From contig CAWEYY010000003.1 in the NCBI GenBank assembly GCA_963813435.1, forward strand, positions 248,001 through 312,000: a stretch of DNA of 64,000 nt, in the 5' to 3' direction. Each line of letters starts with the position of its first letter. Positions within the stretch are counted from its first letter, which is position 1. The DNA is from AC-32 sp963813435 (lineage in GTDB: Bacteria; Actinomycetota; Thermoleophilia; Gaiellales; Gaiellaceae). Below, piece after piece: positions 7,684-17,714 of this stretch. The notes under the pieces were generated by a model. That model was not told where the DNA came from, searched no databases, and saw only the letters and a program-made list of their open reading frames with translations. A program made the translations under genes and the position numbers.

Positions 7684-8544
7684 TTAGCCCGGCGCCGGCA
7701 ACCCCAGCTCCTTGGCCAGCGCGCGGTCCTTCGCGCGGTCAGGGAGCTTCGCCGCGGTGGCGATCCCCTTCACACCGTGACCGGCCAAGTACCGGGTCTT
7801 GGGACTGTCCGCCGTCAGCGCCTGGAAGACCGCCTTTGCGATCACCTTCGGCGGGTCGGCCGAAGCCTCGGCCTTCTCGGTTGCGGAGCGCACGGCCGCG
7901 ATCTGACCCTTGTACAGGCGGTGGCCGCGGTCGCCAAGCGTCGTCTTGAGCCCATCCAGCTGGGCATACGTCTTCCCGAAGATCGCCGAGTGAACCGGCC
8001 CGACATCCACATGCGAGACGTGGATTCCCCACTGTCGCAGCTCGAGGCGCAGGGCATCGCTGAGCGCCTCCATCCCGAACTTCGACGCGCTGTAGGCGCC
8101 GTTCAGAGGCAGCACGAGGAGCCCGCCGACGGACCCGATGTTGACGATGCGGCCCTTGCCCCGCCTGATCAGCGGCAGGAACGCCTGGGTCATCGCCACG
8201 TGCCCGATCAGGTTGACCTCCAGCTGCCTCCGGAAGTCGGCGAGCGGCTGAAACTCGATCGGCGCCGGGATCGCGACACCGGCGTTGTTGACGAGGGCCG
8301 CGAGCCCCCGATTGCCCACGGCCCTCGCAACGATCTCTCCTGCCCCCAGGATCGACAGCTCGTCCGTGATGTCGACGATCAGGGGTGTCAGGTCGGCCTT
8401 CTTCTGGAGCGCCTCGCCGTCGGCCTTGCGCCGAACGCCCGCGAACACGCGGAACCCCTGCTCCGCGAGGTGCGTTGCGGTCGCCTCGCCGATGCCGGTG
8501 GAAGCGCCGCTGACGACGACGGTGCCGCGGCTCTTCCCCGCCAT
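7684..8544 (-). CDS. Short-chain dehydrogenase/reductase (SDR)
   Basis: The 286-residue protein carries the classical SDR set: the NAD(P)-binding loop GASTGIGEA near residue 13, NNAG near residue 86, and the catalytic YSASK. It begins MAGKSRGTVVVSGASTG. The C-terminal extension (TRYLAGHGVKGIATAAKLP) is usual for classical SDRs acting on lipids or retinoid-like substrates, but the substrate cannot be told. ATG 8544 overlaps the TGA of the upstream DUF1269 gene by one base (TGATG), so the two are probably co-translated. Confidence 0.9.
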   Translation of the reverse strand: MAGKSRGTVVVSGASTGIGEATATHLAEQGFRVFAGVRRKADGEALQKKADLTPLIVDITDELSILGAGEIVARAVGNRGLAALVNNAGVAIPAPIEFQPLADFRRQLEVNLIGHVAMTQAFLPLIRRGKGRIVNIGSVGGLLVLPLNGAYSASKFGMEALSDALRLELRQWGIHVSHVDVGPVHSAIFGKTYAQLDGLKTTLGDRGHRLYKGQIAAVRSATEKAEASADPPKVIAKAVFQALTADSPKTRYLAGHGVKGIATAAKLPDRAKDRALAKELGLPAPG

Positions 8545-9062
8545 CAGCCTCCCATCCCTGCCGACGCCTCCTCGAGGCCGGCCTTGAGCTCCTTCGCGCT
8601 CGAGCCGTCGATGTGGGCCACGGACGTCTTGATCGCATTCGGGATCGCATTCTCGACCGCCTCGGCGCCCTCCGACTCGTAGATCGCGATCAGCGCCGCC
8701 GACCCCTCGCCCAGAGTGTCGTCGAGCTTCTCGCCGATGCCGCTCGTGACCCGGTGCTTGGCGAACTTGCCCGCCACTGCTCCAACGCCGGCGCCGACGG
8801 CCGTGGCCGCCAGAAGCGGAGGTGCGAACAGGCCGACAACGAGACCTGCGCCGCCGAGCATCGTCGCGCCCTTGCGAACGGCGTGGTCACCGGCCTCGAT
8901 CACCTGCATCTCGCCGTTCTCGTCCTTGCTCGCGAGCACGACGCCCTGGACCGAGATCGTCTTCGCCTCGACGAGATCCATGACCGCGTCGTAGTCCTTC
9001 TTGCCCAGGTCGTCGAACAGGTACGCCGCGATCAGCACGTCCATCTGCTTGTCCTTGCTCAT
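8544..9062 (-). CDS. DUF1269 family protein
   Basis: The 172-residue protein begins MSKDKQMDVLIAAYLFDDLGKKDYDAVMDL and has a central glycine/alanine-rich hydrophobic hairpin (MLGGAGLVVGLFAPPLLAATAVGAGVGAV), the layout of DUF1269 proteins. These are membrane-associated and uncharacterised, often grouped with stress genes. It lies between an arylsulfatase gene (19 bp upstream) and an SDR (overlapping). A ribosome site (AAGAGAGGAGCGACG) precedes ATG 9062. Confidence 0.8.
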   Translation of the reverse strand: MSKDKQMDVLIAAYLFDDLGKKDYDAVMDLVEAKTISVQGVVLASKDENGEMQVIEAGDHAVRKGATMLGGAGLVVGLFAPPLLAATAVGAGVGAVAGKFAKHRVTSGIGEKLDDTLGEGSAALIAIYESEGAEAVENAIPNAIKTSVAHIDGSSAKELKAGLEEASAGMGG

Positions 9063-9081
9063 CGTCGCTCCTCTCTTGCCG

Positions 9082-11490
9082 CTACTGGCCGGCCGCGTGG
9101 GCGGCCAGTGCCCTATGGGCCTCTTCGTGGAGCGCCTTCGTCTCCTCCTCGCTCATGTGCGGGGCGACGTCGAAGACGACCTTCTTGACCACCCCGTTGA
9201 ACGCGAACGGCGCCTTGTCCGCATAGCTCCGGTCGACGACGCCGCCGTTGTCCCGGCCGATGTCCATACCGCCATATCCGGAGAACCGGAACGGCACGGT
9301 GTGCTCCATCCGCCCCGAGCCGACAGCCTTGTCGTTGACGAGAAGCGTCACCTCGCCGCCCGTAGCTGGCTTCGCCTCGTCGGCGGCAAAGACCAGTTGG
9401 ACGTTGACGTCGCCGGACGGAAGCGGCTCGTCCGATTCCTGCCGGAACTCCATCACGCCCATGAAGCTGTACGTGTGCTTGAGCTTGCCGTCCTCCACGA
9501 AGAGCGCGAATCCGCCCAGGTGGTCGGCCTCCGCGACGATGACGCCCTCGGCGCCGCCCTCCGGGACCTCGAGATCGGCACTGATCGTGTACGAGTGGTT
9601 GTAGATCCGGGGGATCATCCCGGAGGCCACGTTCTGGACGTCGCCGTAGTACGTGAACGTGGTCTGCGTCGGCATCGGCGGCACGATGCCGAAGAAGAAG
9701 GCCATGCCTCCCAGCAACGGCAGGACCTTGTAGCGCTCGGCCTCCTGCCAGAAGAGCTCCTGTAGCTCCTTGACCTTCTCCGAATGCTCGGCCGCGAGAT
9801 CGTGAGCCTGCGTGAAGTCGTCCGGCAGGTAGTAGAGCTCGACCGGATCATCGTCGGGCTTCCACACGCCGGGCGCGAACTTCTTCATCGCCTCGGGGTC
9901 CATCTGCCACGGGATTCGCGGCATCCGCATCGACAGCCACCAGCCGTCCTTGTACATCGCGCGGTTGCCGAGGATCTCGAAGTACTGCTGCGTGTGCCGC
10001 TCGGGAGCATCGGCGTCGGAGATCGAGTCGGCAAAGGTGACGCCGTGCATCGGCTCCTGCTCGATGCCGTCCACGTGCGTCGGCGCCGGAATGCCCGCGA
10101 CCTCGAGAATGGTCGGGCCGACATCGATCGCGTGCGTGAAGTGCGAGCGAATCTCGCCCGCCTGGCTCACCTTCTCCGGCCAGTGGACGACCATCGGGTT
10201 GCGTGTGCCGCCGAGATGAGACGCGACCTGCTTGCCCCACTGGAACGGGCAGTTGCCTGCCCATGCCCAGGCAGCGGAGTAATGCGGCGCGAGCAGCTCG
10301 CCGCCCCACACCGAGAGGCCGCCCCACTTCAGTAGGAGCTGGAGCTGCTGCTCGGCGGTCAGCGGAATGCCGTTCAGCGTTGTGAGCTCGTTGAAGGTGC
10401 CGCTCAGCGTCCCCTCCATGCTGGCTCCGTTGTCGCCCCAGATCCAGATGACGAGCGTGTTCTCCAGATCGCCCATCTCCTCGATCGCGTCGAGGACGCG
10501 GCCGACGTTCCAGTCCGCGTTCTCGCAGTAACCCGCGAACACCTCCATCTGGCGTGCGTACAGGCGCCGGTGGTTCTCGTCGAGCGTGTCCCAGGCGGGC
10601 ATCGCGTCGGGTCGGGGCGTGAGCTCCGCTTCGGGCGGGATCACGCCGAGCTCCTTCTGCCGCTCGAAGGTCTCGTCGCGGTAAGCGTCGTAGCCCATGT
10701 CGAACTTTCCGGCGTATTTGTCGGCCCACTCCTTCGGCACGTGGTGGGGCGCGTGGCTGCAGCCGGTCGTGAAGTAGGCGAACCACGGCTTCTCGGGATC
10801 CTGCGCGTGCACCCCGTGGAGCCACTCGATGGTCTTATCGGCCATGTCGTCCGGCAGGTAGTACGGCTCTTCGCCCTCGCTTTCCGGAACGCCGACGGTC
10901 GTGTTGTCGACCGAGATCACGGGATCCCACTGGCCCGTCTCGCCGCCGAGGAAGCCCCAGAAGTGGTCGAACCCCCAGGCGTTCGGCCACCGGTCGAACG
11001 GGCCGCCCGGCCCTTGCTGGTTGTCCGGCGTCAGGTGCCACTTGCCGAAGATCGCGGTCGAATAGCCGTTCTCCTGCAGGATCTTCGGGAACGGAGCGCA
11101 ATCCTTGGGCAGGAACCCTGTGTACGCGGGGAAGCCGCTCGAGAACTCCCCTACGGAGCCGAAGCCCACCGTGTGGTGGTTGCGTCCGGTGAGCAGCGCA
11201 GCCCGCGTCGGCGAGCAGAGAGCCGTCACGTGGAAGCGGTTGTACTTGAGGCCGTTCTCGCCCAGGCGGTCGAAGTTCGGCGTCGAGATCGCACCACCGA
11301 ACGAGCTCGGCTGGCCGAAGCCCGCGTCGTCGATGAGCACGAGGAGCACGTTCGGCGCGCCCTCGGGGGGCTCGATGTGACCCATCTGGCCCCAGTCCGG
11401 CTCCGATCCATCGAGCGTCTTGTTCGCGACTCCACTAAACGGCGGACGCCGGATCGGGAGCTTCGTACGGTCGATCGTCTGGTCACTCAT
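9082..11490 (-). CDS. Arylsulfatase (sulfatase family)
   Basis: The 802-residue protein opens the sulfatase fold with NVLLVLIDDAGFG, supplying the metal-binding Asp pair, and carries the modification motif C-S-P-T-R with Cys92, which is converted to formylglycine in active sulfatases. GKWHL and GTRNPMVVHWP are further sulfatase blocks, and a C-terminal beta-rich region follows from about residue 620. It should hydrolyse sulfate esters. There is no clear signal peptide, so it is predicted to be cytoplasmic. No formylglycine-generating enzyme is in the window. Confidence 0.92.
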   Translation of the reverse strand: MSDQTIDRTKLPIRRPPFSGVANKTLDGSEPDWGQMGHIEPPEGAPNVLLVLIDDAGFGQPSSFGGAISTPNFDRLGENGLKYNRFHVTALCSPTRAALLTGRNHHTVGFGSVGEFSSGFPAYTGFLPKDCAPFPKILQENGYSTAIFGKWHLTPDNQQGPGGPFDRWPNAWGFDHFWGFLGGETGQWDPVISVDNTTVGVPESEGEEPYYLPDDMADKTIEWLHGVHAQDPEKPWFAYFTTGCSHAPHHVPKEWADKYAGKFDMGYDAYRDETFERQKELGVIPPEAELTPRPDAMPAWDTLDENHRRLYARQMEVFAGYCENADWNVGRVLDAIEEMGDLENTLVIWIWGDNGASMEGTLSGTFNELTTLNGIPLTAEQQLQLLLKWGGLSVWGGELLAPHYSAAWAWAGNCPFQWGKQVASHLGGTRNPMVVHWPEKVSQAGEIRSHFTHAIDVGPTILEVAGIPAPTHVDGIEQEPMHGVTFADSISDADAPERHTQQYFEILGNRAMYKDGWWLSMRMPRIPWQMDPEAMKKFAPGVWKPDDDPVELYYLPDDFTQAHDLAAEHSEKVKELQELFWQEAERYKVLPLLGGMAFFFGIVPPMPTQTTFTYYGDVQNVASGMIPRIYNHSYTISADLEVPEGGAEGVIVAEADHLGGFALFVEDGKLKHTYSFMGVMEFRQESDEPLPSGDVNVQLVFAADEAKPATGGEVTLLVNDKAVGSGRMEHTVPFRFSGYGGMDIGRDNGGVVDRSYADKAPFAFNGVVKKVVFDVAPHMSEEETKALHEEAHRALAAHAAGQ

Positions 11491-11531
11491 CTGGTCTTAC
11501 CTCCCGCTGTCTTCTCATCTGAGGAGCGAGC

Positions 11532-12317
11532 CTAGCTCGTGTCCTCCTCAACCGTCAGGCCAAGGTCGCGCATCTCCTGCTGTGACTTGCCGGCCAGCTT
11601 GCGGCCAAGAAGTGGCCGATTGTCCGGATGAAGAACGACACCCTTCGGGCCCTGGGGGAGCGGCTCTTCCCAGCCCCTGTAGAGCGCGAGCACCCGGAAG
11701 CTGAAGCCGACGGCGAACGCGAGTCCCATCGCCCACCAGGTGTTTCCGCCGGCCCAGTAGACGAGGATCCAGACCGAGGCCGTCAGAACCGCGGTGCCGA
11801 CGAACCACTCGCCCCGGATGAACTGCTTGGGGGGCACGTCGCTCGCCACGTCGATGTAGAAGCGGCCGGCAGTTGGGCCAACGATGCCGAGGAACAGGCA
11901 CCCGAGAACGGGCAGACCCACCGATACTCCCTTCTGCGCGCCCACGATCGCGTACCAGGGGAGTGCGAACGCGGTCATGAACTGGAAGAGGCCTTCCCGG
12001 AAGAGCTGGCCGGAGGCGTAGGCGAGGAAGTAGCCCACAAACCCGAACGCGAGGGCGAGTGCGATGTAGGCGGGATTGGTGAGCGCTGCGGGCACCTGGG
12101 CAACCAGGACGTCGCGGGTGATGCCACCCCCGAGACCCCCGAGCAACGCCATCAGCAGGATCCCGACGATCGTGAACTGCTTGTAGTGATCAGGCCGACG
12201 CGCGAGGAGTGCGCCGTTGAGGGCGTTCGTCGACGCGGCAATCAGATCGATGGGCGTGAAGTTCCCGCCCCAGCTGAACCCGCCGAAGTGGACGGTGCCA
12301 GAGGCGAGGATGCTCAC
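11532..12317 (-). CDS. TRIC/UPF0126-type cation channel family protein
   Basis: GTG 12317 overlaps the stop of the upstream MFS gene (GTGA). The 261-residue protein has about seven hydrophobic segments and the motif GGLGGGITRDVL, the GGGxxRD signature of UPF0126/TRIC proteins. These are homotrimeric monovalent-cation channels in prokaryotes. Residues after about 200 form an extra hydrophilic tail (RGWEEPLPQGPKG and beyond) not usual in the family. It lies 42 bp upstream of the arylsulfatase gene. Confidence 0.8.
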   Translation of the reverse strand: MSILASGTVHFGGFSWGGNFTPIDLIAASTNALNGALLARRPDHYKQFTIVGILLMALLGGLGGGITRDVLVAQVPAALTNPAYIALALAFGFVGYFLAYASGQLFREGLFQFMTAFALPWYAIVGAQKGVSVGLPVLGCLFLGIVGPTAGRFYIDVASDVPPKQFIRGEWFVGTAVLTASVWILVYWAGGNTWWAMGLAFAVGFSFRVLALYRGWEEPLPQGPKGVVLHPDNRPLLGRKLAGKSQQEMRDLGLTVEEDTS

Positions 12318-13925
12318 GTTGTCGCTCCCGGGAGATCGGAGTCTTCGGCCGCGTACGAGGCGAGCAGCCGCTTCTCGTCGTCGCGCTTCGGGAACTTGAA
12401 GAAGACGAGCGTTGCGCCCAGCAGGACGGCGATGATGCCGGCGAGGTAGGCCCACTGGTCGCCCTGGAGGAAGGCCGTCTTGGCGCCCGCGATGATGTTG
12501 TCCTGGATGTGCGGCGGGTACCGCGACGCGGTGTCGGCGGCGCTCGAGAACGATTTCGTCAGCTCGGACTGCGTGCTGCTCGTGATGTCTTGCCCGGAGG
12601 AGGAGATCATCGCTCCCGCCGCGGCGGCGTAGCCGGCCGTCAGGAGAGCGCCGAAGATCGACTGCATGATCGCCCCGCCGAGGTCGCGCTGCAGGTCGGC
12701 GGTGCCCGAGGCCATTCCGACCCGTTTGACCGGCACCGAGCCGGTGAGTGAATGCGAGGCCGGCGTCCCTGCCAGCCCGACCCCGATGCCGACGAAGGAG
12801 TAGCCGAGCGCGACCTTCCAGTACGAGATGTCCTCCTTCCAGAGGAGCAGCATCGTCAGGAAGCCGAGCAGCACGAAGACGTAGCCGAACAGCAGCGTGA
12901 ACCGGGCGCCACGCGCCTCGACCAGCATGGCCGACCGCGGCGCCACGACGACCATGAAGGCGGCCGCGGGCAGGATCGCTGCGCCGGCTTCGACCGTCGA
13001 GTAGTCGAGCACGTTCTGCAGGTACTGCTGGCCGATGAACATCGCGCCCATCAGCGAGCCGAAGACGATCAGCCCCGCACACGCAGCCACCCAGAAGGTC
13101 GGTCGGGCCGCCGCGTGCAGGTCGTACAGCGGGTTCTGCGCCCGGCGCTGCCTGACGAAGAAGGCGACCGTTGCCGCGGCCGCGATCGCGAACAGGCCGA
13201 GCGTGAGCGCGGTCTCGTTCGGCACCGGAGCGAAGTTGATCCCCAGGATGAGCGCGCCGACGAGGATGATCGAGAGGACCCCGCCCAGGTTGTCGACCGG
13301 CTCGGTGGCCTCGTTCACGTGGGCCGGCACGAACTTGAGCGCCATCACGAGAGCGATGACCGCGAGCGGGAGCGTGATCAGGAAGACCGACCCCCACCAG
13401 TAGTGATCGAGCAGGATCCCCGCGCAGAGCGGGCCGAGCGCGGTGATCGCACCGCCGGTGGCCGCCCAGAGCGCGATGGCCTTCGTGCGGGCGGGGCCCG
13501 ACCAGAGCGCGGTGATCAGCGCGAGCGTGGTCGGGTACGCCATCCCCGCCGCGAGCCCGCCGAGGACGCGCGCGCCGAACAGGAACCCGATCGACGGCGA
13601 CCAGGCCGCCAGGCAGTCCGCGGGCACGGTGACGACCATGCCGATGATCGAGCAGCCGCTTGCGCCCGTACCGGTCGCCGATGGCGCCGAAGTAGAGCAC
13701 CGACGCCGCCAGCCCGAGCGAGTAGCCGACCGCGACGAGGTCGAGCGCCGTCTGCGACGCGTCGAATGCCGCGCCGATCGAGGGCAGCGCGACGTTTGCG
13801 ACCGCGAGGCCGAGGTTCGCGACCGCCGCGACCGCGATGAGCGAGGCGAGAACGACGCCGGCGCGCAGCGGCGTGGTCGAGGCCTCGGCTCGGCCCGCCG
13901 CCGCGCTGTCGTTCCCGCTAGCCAC
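12314..13925 (-). CDS. MFS exporter of the DHA2 (EmrB/QacA) type, frameshifted
   Basis: Starting MASGNDSAAAGRAEASTTP, the N-terminal half shows LGLAVANVALPSIGAAFDAS and GAIGDRYGRKRLL, the helix 1 and loop 2-3 motifs of the drug:H+ antiporter-2 family. The frame breaks near 13650 inside GRKRLL|IIGM, where one surplus G restores the frame if removed, and continues through about 12 more helices (TPASHSLTGSVPVKRVGMASG is the DHA2 motif C-like block). The gene is translationally coupled to the TRIC-type gene. Substrate unknown. Confidence 0.85.
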
Positions 13926-13934
13926 GCGCGGAGG

Positions 13935-14255
13935 CTACGCCGTTTCCTCCTCGAGCTCCGCGGTCTCGATCGCGATCGCGAGCGCCTTGACGACATTGCC
14001 CGTCGCCGAGGCGATCCTGGCCGTGCCGACGATCGGCGCGATCGCGGCGAAGACACCGCGAACCTTGTCCTCGTCGACGCCGATCTCGCCGGCAGCGCCG
14101 AGGTTGAGCATGTACGAGACGGGCGGCGCGTCGACCGCGACGAGCGCGGCGATGCGAACGAGCATCAGCGTCTCCGCGTCCAGGTCGGACGCGTCGATCG
14201 AGTCGGCGGTCATCTTCGCGAGCAGATCGAGAATCGGTGTCTCGGTACTGGACAT
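13935..14255 (-). CDS. Carboxymuconolactone decarboxylase-like protein without Cys
   Basis: ATG 14255 follows GGAAGGAGC. The 106-residue protein (STETPILDLLAKMTADSIDA; MLVRIAALVAVDAPPVSYML; TARIASATGNVVKAL) is all-helical and matches a short CMD/AhpD-like actinobacterial subgroup. The CxxC/His centre of true AhpD peroxidases is absent, so I do not assign peroxidase activity. It ends 9 bp before the start of the MFS gene and may be its operon leader. Confidence 0.55.
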   Translation of the reverse strand: MSSTETPILDLLAKMTADSIDASDLDAETLMLVRIAALVAVDAPPVSYMLNLGAAGEIGVDEDKVRGVFAAIAPIVGTARIASATGNVVKALAIAIETAELEEETA

Positions 14256-14348
14256 TGAAGCTCCTTCCGCTAGACGTTCCCGCCATTATGGGAGCTTGTG
14301 CGCCCGGCTGCGTCACCCGATCTCCTATTCACCCGGGTGAAGCCCGGC

Positions 14349-15035
14349 TCAGCCGCTTGTCAACAGCGCGAACAGGCCGTGGACGACCAGGATCAGGCCG
14401 AAAACGAGCGTGGAGAGCACGGTCGCCCGCCGCTGGTTTGCCGTGAGCCAGGCCTGCGTGCTGGCCATCCAAGCGTCGGCACGCGTCCCGGCCACGAGGT
14501 AGATGCAGGCCGGCGCCCAGACGAGCACCGTCGCGACGAGGACGTAGACAACGGCCAGACCCAGCTCCTCGGCGCTGGACAGGCCGCTCACGGCAATCGT
14601 CGTACCCGCGATGAGAGTGAGCGCCAGGCGCTTGATTCCGCCGATCCCGAGGAGCAGTCCGATCGAGAACGCCGTTCCGGGCCGGATCGACCCCAGCCTC
14701 GCCAGCAGCGCCGCCGTCCTCGACTCGCCGGACAGCTCGGCGGCGTCGCGCGGACGCCGCCCCTGCCAGGCGAAGATGAGCATCGCGATCCCGAGCAGGA
14801 GCTCGAGCACGGCGGACAGCGTCGGATGACCCCGATCGGGGTTCGGGACGCTGGCCGACCCCAGCAGGAACGCGACGATCAACATCAGGGACTGGCCGAG
14901 GAGAAACCCGAGGCCGTAGGCGCTCCCGTTCGCGCGGCCGCGGCCGCTGCTGAGGACGGCGAGGATCGAGAGCAGCGCGAGCGGGCTGAAGCCGGCGACC
15001 AGGGCATAGAGCAGGACCTGCGTCACCTCGTTCAC
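14349..15035 (-). CDS. GAP (Sap-like) family membrane protein
   Basis: GTG 15035 starts a 228-residue protein with six hydrophobic segments: NEVTQVLLYALVAGFSPLAL at the N-terminus, a charged central loop (WQGRRPRDAAELSGESRTAA) and LTANQRRATVLSTLVFGLIL near the end. This is the same family layout as 929-1605 and 2953-3618. It reads away from the 15161 gene and is followed by about 90 bp with GTCACCC/GGGTGA-type palindromes before the CMD gene. Confidence 0.7.
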   Translation of the reverse strand: MNEVTQVLLYALVAGFSPLALLSILAVLSSGRGRANGSAYGLGFLLGQSLMLIVAFLLGSASVPNPDRGHPTLSAVLELLLGIAMLIFAWQGRRPRDAAELSGESRTAALLARLGSIRPGTAFSIGLLLGIGGIKRLALTLIAGTTIAVSGLSSAEELGLAVVYVLVATVLVWAPACIYLVAGTRADAWMASTQAWLTANQRRATVLSTLVFGLILVVHGLFALLTSG

Positions 15036-15160
15036 GGCGGGCTAGCCTCTCACAGCCCTCTCCGGCCTGTGTCCCGCGCGCATTGGACTGGGGCTCTGAG
15101 CGCCCGCCTCACACGGGCGAGGCGTGCGGAGGGCGATTGACTAGGCGGGCCGCGGCGGCG

Positions 15161-16348
15161 ATGATCGTTTCTCCAGATGCGGAGCACCAGCAGGAACGAG
15201 GCGGATTGAGTCAGCGAACCCGGACGATCTTCAAGTGGATCCTGATCGTCGTCGGGACGCTCATCCTGCTCATCAGCTCGCTGACCGTCTGGGTGAAGCG
15301 GCAGGCGCTCGACAACGACGCCTGGACCAACACGAGCGCGCGGCTCCTTCAGAACGACGACGTCCGGCAGGCGCTCTCCGTCTACATCGTCGACCAGCTC
15401 TACCAGAACGGGGCCGTGGAGGCGCGGCTCCAGGACCGGCTGCCCCCGAACCTCAGCGGCCTGGCCGGCCCGATCGCGGGCGCGCTACGGCAGCCCCTGC
15501 AATCAGGCGTCAACAGGTTCCTCGAGCGCCCGCGAGTCCAGCAGGCCTGGAAGGACGCCAACCGCGTGGCCCAGAAGCAGCTGGTCGCGATCCTGGAGGG
15601 CAAGTCCAAGGGTGCCGTTTCGACCTCCGGCGGGGAGGTCACGCTCGACCTGCGCACGTTCATCGTCAACGTGGCGACGCAGCTCGGGGTCCCACAGGGG
15701 CTCGAGTCGCGACTGCCCCCTGACGCCGGCCACATCACGATCATGAAGTCCAGCCAGCTCGACGCCGCGCAGAAGGCGCTGAAGGTGCTCAAGGCGCTGA
15801 GCTGGATCCTGATCTTCGTCGCCCTCGCGGCCTTCGCCGGCGCGATCTGGCTCGCCCCGAGCGGCAGCAGGCGCGAGGCGCTGCGTATCGTCGCCTTCGC
15901 GTTCATCCTCGTCGGGATCCTCCTCCTCGTCATCCGCAAAGTCGCCGAGTCCTACATCGTCGATGCCCTCACGAGCGGCGAGTCGCTTCGCAAGGCGGCA
16001 GACGCGACCTGGCTGATCGGGACGAGTCTCCTCGCGCAGGTCGCCTGGTCGCTGATCATCTACGGCGTCGTCGCGCTCATCGGAGTCGTTCTCGCGGGCC
16101 CGTACCAGTGGGCGCGCCGCTTCCGCGGCTGGCTCGCTCCGTTTCTGCGCGACCACGCAGGCTCGGCCTGGGCGATCCTGGCGGCAGTTTTCCTGCTCCT
16201 CGTCCTCTGGGCCCCGACGCCCACGTTCCATACATGGCTCGGCGTGCTCATCCTCGCCGTCGTGATCGCAATCGGATTCGAGGCGTTCCGCCGCCTCACC
16301 GTCGCCGAGCTCGGGAGCGGCGGCGGGGCCGCGCACTCCTCCGCGTAG
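15161..16348 (+). CDS. Uncharacterised integral membrane protein with large extracytoplasmic domain
   Basis: ATG 15161 is chosen, although TTG 15208 behind GAACGAGGCGGA would start just before the first helix. The protein has one helix (ILIVVGTLILLISSLTVWV), an extracytoplasmic domain of about 170 residues (DNDAWTNTSARLLQNDDVRQ), then four helices at the C-terminus. This family is frequent in Thermoleophilia and other Actinobacteria and has no known function. A short tail (GSGGGAAHSSA) ends the protein. The next gene begins 20 bp downstream, suggesting an operon. Confidence 0.75.
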   Translation: MIVSPDAEHQQERGGLSQRTRTIFKWILIVVGTLILLISSLTVWVKRQALDNDAWTNTSARLLQNDDVRQALSVYIVDQLYQNGAVEARLQDRLPPNLSGLAGPIAGALRQPLQSGVNRFLERPRVQQAWKDANRVAQKQLVAILEGKSKGAVSTSGGEVTLDLRTFIVNVATQLGVPQGLESRLPPDAGHITIMKSSQLDAAQKALKVLKALSWILIFVALAAFAGAIWLAPSGSRREALRIVAFAFILVGILLLVIRKVAESYIVDALTSGESLRKAADATWLIGTSLLAQVAWSLIIYGVVALIGVVLAGPYQWARRFRGWLAPFLRDHAGSAWAILAAVFLLLVLWAPTPTFHTWLGVLILAVVIAIGFEAFRRLTVAELGSGGGAAHSSA

Positions 16349-16368
16349 AGAGCGCTCACAGGGAGCCC

Positions 16369-17119
16369 GTGGACGAGGCGGCCGACCGGCTGCGGTGGCT
16401 CGGGCACTCCACCGTATTCGTGGCACTGGGCGGCACGCGGCTCCTGACCGACCCGCTGCTGCGACGCCGCCTGTTCCACCTCTGGCGCCCTTCTCCGGTC
16501 GAGCCCGAGGACCTCGAGTCGCTCGACGGCGTGCTCGTCTCCCACGTCCACTACGACCACCTCGACCTCCCCTCGCTGCGTCGCCTGCCTCGCACGACTC
16601 ACGTCGTCGCGCCGCTCGGCGCGGGACGCCTCCTCCGGCGGAAAGGGTTCGCGTCGGTCACGGAGCTGACCGCGGGCGAGCAGGTCGAGCTCGGAGGACT
16701 CGCCGTCCACGCCGTCCACGCCGACCACACGTCGAGTCGACTGGGCACGAAGACCGAGCCGCTCGGCTATGTGATCGCCGGGCGGAAGCGCATCTACTTC
16801 CCGGGCGACACCGACATCTTCCCGGGGATGGAAGAGCTCTCGCCGGTCGACGTCGCGCTGATGCCGATCTGGGGCTGGGGCCCGAGCCTCGGGCCCGGCC
16901 ACCTCGATCCGCAGCGCGCGGCCGAGGCGCTGAAGCTGATCCGTCCTCGAGGTCGCCGTGCCGATCCACTGGGGCACGTACTACCCGCTCTCGTGGAGGC
17001 TCGGGCCGAAGCCCGGGTTCCTCGAGGCACCGGCCATTGCGTTTGCCCGTGCCGCCGCGGATGTAGCGCCCGAGGTGGAGATCCAGGTGCTCCCGGTCGG
17101 CGGGACACTTCCGCTGTGA
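16369..17119 (+). CDS. Metallo-beta-lactamase-fold hydrolase (UlaG-like), frameshifted
   Basis: From GTG 16369 the protein reads LRWLGHSTVFVALGGTRLLTDPLL and SHVHYDHLD, the HxHxDH metal-binding motif, followed by HADHTSS and FPGDTDIF. This is the set of the UlaG/MBL-fold metal-dependent hydrolase family. The frame breaks near 16955: removing one C gives IRPEVAVPIHWGTYYPLSWR and the gene then ends normally at 17119. It lies between the membrane protein gene and a lipoprotein gene, all on the plus strand. Confidence 0.85.
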
Positions 17120-17138
17120 AGGAGTAAGCTCCCGCGCG

Positions 17139-17714
17139 ATGGCGGAGAGAGCACGATCGCCGTTCACGCTGGCGGCCGCGGCACTGGTGGCCTCGCTGGC
17201 GTTCGTCGCCGCGGGCTGCGGTGGTAGCAGCGAGTCCGCACAGGAGAAGTGGGCCAACGACGTCTGCTCGCCGTTCGTGGACTGGAGCAACACCATGAAG
17301 CAGCTCGCGAACGACGCGAAGAGTGCGATCCAGTCGCCCTCGGCCGGCAGTGTCGGTCAGCTGCAGAGCGACGCGCAGAGTGCTGTGAACGCGACGAAGA
17401 CGCTCGAGAACGACCTGAAGAACCTGCCGCCCGCGCCGGGATCGGACGGCCAGTCCGTGAAGGACACGTTCACGAACTACGCGAGCCAGGTCAATCAGGC
17501 GATCGCCCAGCTGCAGAGCAGCGCGAAGGCGCTCTCGTCGAGCAAGGACATCGGCACTGCAGCGACGACCCTCTCGGCCGCCGCGGGCCAGGTCTCGACG
17601 TTCTCCACGCAGACGCAGAACGCCATCAACTCGGCCAAGCAGACGTCCGACGACATGAAGAAGGGCTTCGAGGACGCGAGCTCCTGCCAGGAGCTTCAGA
17701 AACAGACGTCCTAG
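17139..17714 (+). CDS. Secreted lipoprotein with helical repeats
   Basis: The 191-residue protein has a signal peptide with lipobox FVAAGC (Cys27), so it should be lipid-anchored at the outer face of the membrane. The mature part is Ala/Ser/Gln-rich and predicted helical (QSAVNATKTLENDLKNLP; QVNQAIAQLQSSAKALSSS), with two cysteines (CSPF and SSCQE) that may pair. No enzymatic motif is visible. It starts 19 bp after the MBL-fold gene. Confidence 0.8.
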   Translation: MAERARSPFTLAAAALVASLAFVAAGCGGSSESAQEKWANDVCSPFVDWSNTMKQLANDAKSAIQSPSAGSVGQLQSDAQSAVNATKTLENDLKNLPPAPGSDGQSVKDTFTNYASQVNQAIAQLQSSAKALSSSKDIGTAATTLSAAAGQVSTFSTQTQNAINSAKQTSDDMKKGFEDASSCQELQKQTS